NCBI GenBank assembly: GCA_028023455.1 | Contig: JAQFVV010000012.1 | Coordinates: 12,100,864-12,164,863 of the forward strand | Origin: Epiperipatus broadwayi | Taxonomy: Eukaryota > Onychophora > Udeonychophora > Euonychophora > Peripatidae | Reading direction: 5' to 3' | DNA length: 64,000 bases | Shown here: piece after piece, positions 58,270-64,000 of the stretch | How positions within the stretch are numbered: the first letter of the stretch is position 1 | Layout of the letters: each line of letters opens with the position of its first letter | The notes under the pieces: model-generated | The model's database searches: none | Seen by the model: the letters and a program-made list of their open reading frames with translations, nothing else | What the model was told of the DNA's origin: nothing | Translations under genes and position numbers: made by a program

Positions 58270-58526
58270 ACAGGCAAAACTCTCCATACAATAGTGCCAC
58301 TCAGTGCAAGCCAGAGTAATCAATGGATGCCAGGGGGCTTGTGCATAAAATTCCTATCTAGTGCCTACTCATTCAATATCCCCAGACTAGTTCTGCACAA
58401 GCTATCTGGCATCCATTGATTACTCTGGCTTGCACTGAGTGGTTCTACTGTATGGAGAGTTTTGCCTGTTTTAATAACAGTTATAAGCAAGCCTAAGAAA
58501 TGGTGATCATGTGATGTTTAGTGGTT
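58270..58526. mobile_element. Second hairpin derivative of family A
   Basis: The hairpin arms (58270 to about 58393, then to 58474) repeat the CAGGCAAAACTCTCCATAC ... TGCATAAAATTCC block; then comes the family end TGATCATGTGATGTTTAGTG to 58526. An approximate TSD AATAGTATTACA / AAGATTATTACA (58258-58269 and 58529-58540) has two mismatches. The turn is in CCCCAGACTAGTT, that is, in stem III of the ribozyme. Confidence 0.8.
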
Positions 58527-58590
58527 TAAAGATTATTACATCATTCAAAATTTTTCAGTAAAGAATTGATTTAAATATATGCTCATTTTA

Positions 58591-58671
58591 TATTAAGATA
58601 GCAAATCTTCAAACTTTACTAGATAGGCTTCAATCTTTTCCATTAAAGTTCAAAGATTTGCTATCTTAATA
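58591..58671. repeat. 28-bp inverted repeat with 25-nt loop
   Basis: TATTAAGATAGCAAATCTTC ... pairs with its near-exact complement at 58644-58671. The right half abuts the family C ribozyme copy, and a similar GGCTATCTTAATATA lies at the outer edge of the 42.76-kb family C copy, so it is probably a family C end. Confidence 0.8.
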
Positions 58672-58875
58672 TACACTACTCACTGATTATATATGTGTGT
58701 GAGAGATGATCTGGACCAACTGATGAGTGCTGATTCGGTATAAAATACATATATTGGAAATCATTTATCTTTTTCACATGTGTGTGATAAGGTGTATTAG
58801 TTGTATAAAATGGAGTGGCTTGCAGAAGGGAGCTTGAAAGTTTGAATTCAAATTCCTTTTAATTATATTAAGTTC
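58672..58875 (+). repeat. Single family C ribozyme element copy
   Basis: Follows the order of the 42.76-kb arm: lead, hammerhead, AAATCATTTATC, GTGTATTAGTTGTATAAAAT and the AATTCAAATTCC B-box-like end. Not inverted here, apart from its outer end. Confidence 0.65.
58715..58758 (+). ncRNA. Hammerhead relic C4, inactive
   Basis: ACCAA and CTGATGA (58720-58726) are intact, but GAAA is AAAA (the essential G12 is A) and stem II is disrupted. TTGGA replaces TTGGT. Confidence 0.65.
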
Positions 58876-59078
58876 AGTATTGACATTATATTTATATTTT
58901 GAACTGAATAATTTATTAGATTCAAAAGTTTCATCATAAAAATAAAACTTTTATTTTAATAAAGTTTTAAAAGAAAACTATTTAAAAGTTTTGTATTTAA
59001 GAGTACGTGTTGCCACACATACTCACTTTTTTTTTTTTTAAAATAATAACTGGTGATTTTTATTTGCAATAGATTTTA

Positions 59079-59163
59079 TAATGTGTCAAAGCCTGGAAGC
59101 AAACTCTGGGACAACTGCTTGTAAGACAGCTGTGCTAACCACTCAGTCACCAACCCTCGACAT
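59079..59163 (-). mobile_element. tRNA-derived SINE, diverged, with TSD
   Basis: Minus strand TCGAGGGTTGGTGACTGAGTGG ... TTAGCACAGCTGTCTTACAA ... CAGAGTTTGCTTCCAGGC. A 17-bp TSD ATTTGCAATAGATTTTA / ATTTGCACTAGATTTTA (59062-59078, 59164-59180) with one mismatch. Confidence 0.85.
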
Positions 59164-59180
59164 ATTTGCACTAGATTTTA

Positions 59181-61306
59181 ATTATAAAATCTATTTTCTT
59201 TTGACAGTTTTTTTTAATTAAAAGTTTTAATTTTTTTTTTTGAGAAAGCTTTTAATTTTAAAAAGATGTAATGGCATTCCTGTTTATTTTAAATATAATC
59301 TATTTTAAATTTATTTGTAATAACAAAAGCTGAGAGTTGTTTTTCATTTATTTTTTAATTAATTTGATATAAAATTACTCTGGGTAGAATGTCTATATTA
59401 AGATTAAGACTGAGATAAAGATTTGCCCTAGTCAAAAACTACTGATTAAAAATTGTTACAGAAAAGATAAGAGCTCATAGAAATAGCCCTGGGATTTTGG
59501 ACTAATTATTCTTCAGCTATTGATGTTTATTCAGCTTGTTTAGTATTATTCTTTACTATTAACATTTATTCTGCTTGATTAGTTTTGCTTCAACTTTTAA
59601 TATGCCATTAGGAAAGGTACCAAATTTGAGTAACTGTTCTTTACAGAATTCTCAAACTATACTCTAAGAAGAATTTCATCAACATCATGCTGTGCTAAAC
59701 CAATTTAAAGATGAGCCCTGGATCCCAAATCATACCTACAAAATCATGTCATAAGAGCTAACAAGAACTGATTTTTAACAGTGCCTCCTGTCTCCTGAAC
59801 AGAAAATGGAAACCTAAAGTTTTCACTGAAATTCTCTAGTAGAATGAACTATATGTGCCATGATGAAAGACCTCTGCAGTCCAAATGTTATACTTCAAGG
59901 TAACATGCTTTTCTATTCTCACCAGGGTTTTAAAGTCTCAGCTTAATGTTAAAAAAACGTTTTTATAGTATCTTTTGCCTATTAAATTTAAAGATTTTAA
60001 CTATTTATTCTATATATTTTCTTATTGCATTTGTAGTATCTCTTGCAATCTTAGTTTTAAGATTCCATGTACAGAGAGTATTTCTTAAAACCATTTACAT
60101 TTATAATTATCTCACTTTCTTAATAAATGTTTGGGCAGCCGTAACTAATTTTCTGATTATTTACTTGTCTCCTATTGATACTTTTAATTATTATATTGCA
60201 GCTTAGTTTTGTCCCATTGTTTGGTTAGTGATTCACCAGTTATATGTGTCTTTTTCCTTAAATCAGAAATTTAATGTTTTCTCAATTTTAAATTATCTAT
60301 GCCAGAGTATTGTCTAATATTTCTATTTTCATTAAATTGTGTTCTTACATTGTAATCAACTGTGGAAATCTTCATTGTGGTTGCCATGCAAGTTCTGTGG
60401 ATATGATGTCACTAATTAATCTAATGATTGCTTACCCATATTGGTTTCATTGATTCATGCAAGAATCTTTTAATTTATTTGTTTTAAAACTTTTTGAATA
60501 ATGAAACCAGAGTTGCTTAGGTAAATCTTCAGCTAAAAGAAAATTATTTCCTCCCTTTTAAAACTATTAGAAAATTAGCCTGCCTGCCAGAGCATTTGAC
60601 ATTTTAATTTTGATCATACATGCCTTGATAGAATTTAATAAAACTGATTTATTTTATATATCTCTGTACTTGAAAAAAAATTTTATATTAATTTTAATAA
60701 ACTATAAACTTAATAAATTTTAAAATTATATTAGCTAATGTTTGTCCTGGTTTTATTTTCTCAATTGTCTGAACAATATTTTCAAGTTCTTGCTCTCCCT
60801 GGGTCTGGTCAGTGCAAATCATTATCATCATTAACTTTTGATCATGGTAAATAAATTTTCCAGGTATGCAGTGATCTCGTGGTGTCCTCCATGATCAAAA
60901 GAAAGAACAAACCATTGCAATATATATATTGTACCATTTATTTATATATGGTACAAATATATTGGCATTTCATAACAGCTAAAGGAAAAAGTAAATTTAG
61001 CAATGTTATTAAGAGATGCAATTAAATTTTTTTTTAGTTTGCGTAATTTTTTTTTTAAAACGTACAATGAAAGTTAAATTTTTCATTCATATTTTTTTAT
61101 GTAATTAAAAATAAAAGTTAAAATTGGAAAGAATAAAAGACATGCAGATTACTAATCCAGATATACTAATCCAGATAAACTAAAGGAAAGAGAATTCCAC
61201 ACACAAATTACAATAAGTAAAACCTTTTTGGAAGTAATTTTATTGGCAGAATTATGTTTAAAAAAAGAGTTTGTAACTTAAATTTAAAAAAGAATGTACA
61301 AGATTA
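59181..61306. other. Non-coding stretch
   Basis: About 59600-59905 is more complex and ends in a possible splice donor (TTCAAGGTAACAT), but no frame stays open. The frame at 59946-60206 encodes only a hydrophobic stretch of AT-rich codons and is not supported as a gene. Confidence 0.4.
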
Positions 61307-61461
61307 TTATCTTGTATATTGATAAAAGGACAATAGAAAATATGTGCAGACATCTGAAAACCAGACCTCTAGTATAAAAGAAAGAATACCAGTGTGATCA
61401 GGGTTTTGTCTTTTTTTTCTTTTGGCTGGTCCTGGATCATGAAAAATCCAGGAACACTCTA

Positions 61462-61700
61462 TGCTGAAATACTTCACCATGCTGGAGTGGACCAAAGCTT
61501 TTGACATCGTTCATCATGAAGATGTTGATCCCAGAAAAGCTTTTGTGACTAGCCTTTAGAACTAGGATCAAGAACAAATTAAAATCAATGGCCATGAGCT
61601 CATTCTACCTCATAAAAAACTATGCATGATAATCAACAATCTTCGTAAACTTGTTAAACTTACCGGTAAGCTAAGATTAACTATTCCCGATTGTGACTAA
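61462..61700 (+). pseudogene. Possible reverse transcriptase motif A remnant
   Basis: A frame gives MLKYFTMLEWTKAFDIVHHEDVDPRKAF, in which TKAFDIVHHEDV resembles the SKAFDTVxHExL block of LINE RTs. A stop follows at 61558-61560 and nothing further aligns confidently. Could be coincidence. Confidence 0.3.
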
Positions 61701-61768
61701 ATTAAGCATTTGCAAACCATTCTCCTATAAGCTTATAATATAATTCTAATAGAGACATTAAATTTTAT

Positions 61769-62222
61769 CTGTATTTTTATATTGGACTATTTCCATCATC
61801 TAATATGTGTGTTGAATATCTTTAGAAATGTTTAACTTTTAGTTAAATATTCCAAATGCATTCAACTGTTAGTAATATCACAGCAAACAGGTTAGTATAT
61901 GCACCAACTGTTAGTAATATCACAGCAAACAAATGTTAATAATATCACAGCAAACAGGTTAGTATATGCACTAACTGTTAGTAATATCACAGCAAATAGG
62001 TTAGTATTACTAACAGTTAGTGCATATATTAACCTGTTTGCTGTGATATTATTAACATTTGTTTGCTGTGATATTACTAACAGTTGGTGCATATACTAAC
62101 CTGTTTGCTGTGATATTACTAACAGTTGAATGCATTTGGAATATTTAACTAAAAATTAAACTTTTCTAAAGACATTCAACACACATATTAGATGATAGAA
62201 ATAGTCCAATATAAAAATACAG
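61769..62222. repeat. 450-bp palindrome with internal tandem repeats
   Basis: The arms 61769-61985 and about 62005-62222 are reverse complements centred near 61996 with a ~20-nt turn. Inside each arm AACTGTTAGTAATATCACAG, followed by CAAACA, repeats two to four times. The outer block (GTATTTTTATATTGGACTAT and complement) is shared with PLE-associated tails at 32.85 and 41.3 kb. The arms are close to identical, so it is young. Confidence 0.88.
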
Positions 62223-64000
62223 CTAGAACACCATCATCACAAACCTTCAGAAAAACATTAAATTTTATTATTCAAGAGACTGTTATTTATCTAAGAAATC
62301 TAAGTGTAATATTAATTGATTCATGTCTGGATTAGCATGCGTATAGTCTTTCCAACTTATTAGTAAAATTTAAATATTTTAATTTGTTAAAATAAAATAT
62401 TTATTTCTAATATCAACTTTTCACTGTGCGTTATTAATGTTAGCTATTAAATTTATTAATGTTAGTTTATTAGGATTTGAATGTATAATTTACCTTTGCC
62501 AATATTTGTTGAGTAAGCCCCAGGAATAATATTCTCTAAAAAAATAAAGTTACATGAAAGCATAATCCCGATCTTTTAGTTATTTGCGTCAAAATTATGG
62601 GATATGAGTATAACGGTCGGGGTTTAGAGATCAATAGAGTCTTATCGTCTCTGCACTACAAGGGCATCATCTAGGCATTTGAACCTAGAAAATTTATAGA
62701 GTAGGCAGATATGCGCTGTTAAAATCCCACTTTATTTTATATTTAGACTGTTAGCCCAAGTCACTAGCTCAGTGGAGATGCAGAGATAATAATATATATC
62801 TTTAATTTATATCTTAAATATAAAAAATAAAAGCCACTGCCAGTAATTAACACACAAACAATATTTATTTACTAATCATTTTAAATTTGAGGAATAACAT
62901 TTATTATTTAGATTTTAATATTAACTTTTAATTTAAATTATTATTTTAAGATTTTAAGTCATCCACACAGATGAATTTTATATTTATTTTAAGATTGTCA
63001 AGTATGAATAAACTACATAGATTTGCATTTGAAAAGAAAATATTCTATCCCTTATTTAACCTTAGGCCAAAAGTTTGCAGTCAAACCGACATCAATCCAT
63101 CTGATACATTGATGTATTCAATGTAGCATGAAAATATGCCAGCACACATATATACCATACTGTCAGGAATGTACATCTGAACAGCATGGTTAGAGAAGAC
63201 ATTGACTCTTGTCCAATACAGGAATGTTACATCTGTATGGCAAGAATAATAATAAAAAAAACTCCATAGGAAGGGACTGCATTTTCATCTTACTATCCCT
63301 TCCATAGGCAAACAGGGTGTGTGTGGCGTATAAATTGATCCTGCCCGTAGCGAACCTCAATACTTCATCTATCAATTACACCAATATATCCAATCCATTG
63401 ATCTAATTTAACTACAAAACAAATAACCTAAGATTACCCTCCCCTAATTAATTAATATAACTTTACAAATCTATATAGCCATTCATGCCCAACTTAAATT
63501 TAACATTTATATAAATTTGCACAGATAGATTTATAAAAGTTTATTTTTTAATGTTGAGCATAGATCGACTACATAGATTACATGCTCAAAAACATTTCAA
63601 AATAAACATAAATGATCAAAATATAAAGTCGTTGATGTAATTGCAGAGGGAATTCACAAGAAACCCAATGGCATTCATCATAAGATGTCGCATTGGACAC
63701 CAATAACTAAAAAGACATCCGAATAAATACATTTTAGATATTCCACATAAGATATCATTATTTACCGAATGTCTATATATTTTAATCAAATATGAAAACA
63801 AAAACATAATTAAACGTGAACGAATCCATGCAAGCATCTATGCCCAACTTAAATTTAATGCATTTAATAATTTCTACAATAAATATTAATAATAAAAAAA
63901 GTGGAAATGATTTTTGGTAAACTTAAATGAAAAAAAAAATTAAACAATAATTGATTTGGTAAAGTCAGATTATAGTTCATTTTACAAAAATTAGATTTAG
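62223..64000. other. Non-coding stretch
   Basis: Begins with TCATCACAAACCTTCAGAAA, the end of the PLE-associated tail. 62570-62760 and 63050-63370 are more complex but hold no supported gene. The rest is AT-rich. Confidence 0.45.

Noticed and set aside
59946-60206. 86-codon hydrophobic frame as a membrane protein
   Set aside because: AT-rich codons translate to Ile/Phe/Leu by chance; no start context, homology or exon signals.

Overview
The window is AT-rich eukaryotic DNA, most likely from an invertebrate metazoan. It has no operons and no host gene that I can name. Decayed non-LTR retrotransposons, Penelope-like elements (PLEs) with GIY-YIG endonuclease remnants, and short tRNA-derived SINEs with clear target-site duplications (TSDs) together point to an animal genome. 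I cannot fix the phylum; nothing seen rules out a mollusc, flatworm or cnidarian.

Layout. 1-2.6 kb: AT-rich DNA and an 0.8 kb foldback repeat. 3-8.8 kb: a nearly full-length but frameshifted LINE (ORF1 with two zinc knuckles; ORF2 with endonuclease, reverse transcriptase (RT) and a C-terminal Cys/His motif). A 5'-truncated relative lies at 47.3-49.1 kb. 8.9-11.1 kb: two RTE-like LINE fragments around a foldback carrying two hammerhead-like ribozymes. 14.5, 31.6, 33.2-34.8, 41.4 and 54.5-57.3 kb: PLE remnants, two of them as head-to-head inverted copies. 25.6-28.0 kb: an array of ~465-bp units, each with a hammerhead ribozyme, partly tandem and partly inverted, inside a 12-bp TSD. 30.4-31.4 kb: a second, unrelated ~417-bp ribozyme array with the same architecture and an 11-bp TSD. 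37.8-41.0 kb: a 3.2-kb near-perfect inverted repeat. 42.7-43.7 kb: a third ribozyme-bearing inverted element. 54.1 and 58.3 kb: hairpin relatives of the 25.6-kb family. SINE copies are scattered between them.

The main result is that the window holds three sequence-unrelated families of short repeats, each with a type I hammerhead self-cleaving motif (CUGANGA ... GAAA ... UH, with complementary stem I). All have the short, perfectly self-complementary stem III expected of ribozymes that work as dimers. They resemble the metazoan retrozyme class: tandem non-coding units that make small circular RNAs and are mobilised by a retroelement RT. The PLEs nearby are plausible partners, since PLEs are known to carry hammerheads, but that link is inference. 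In several copies the switch from tandem to inverted orientation falls inside or within a few bases of the ribozyme, which suggests that cleaved RNA ends promote template switching.

Host coding sequence is not convincing. The best candidate is a short TATA-plus-first-exon signature on the minus strand near 37.0-37.25 kb. Most of the remaining sequence is AT-rich and featureless by eye.
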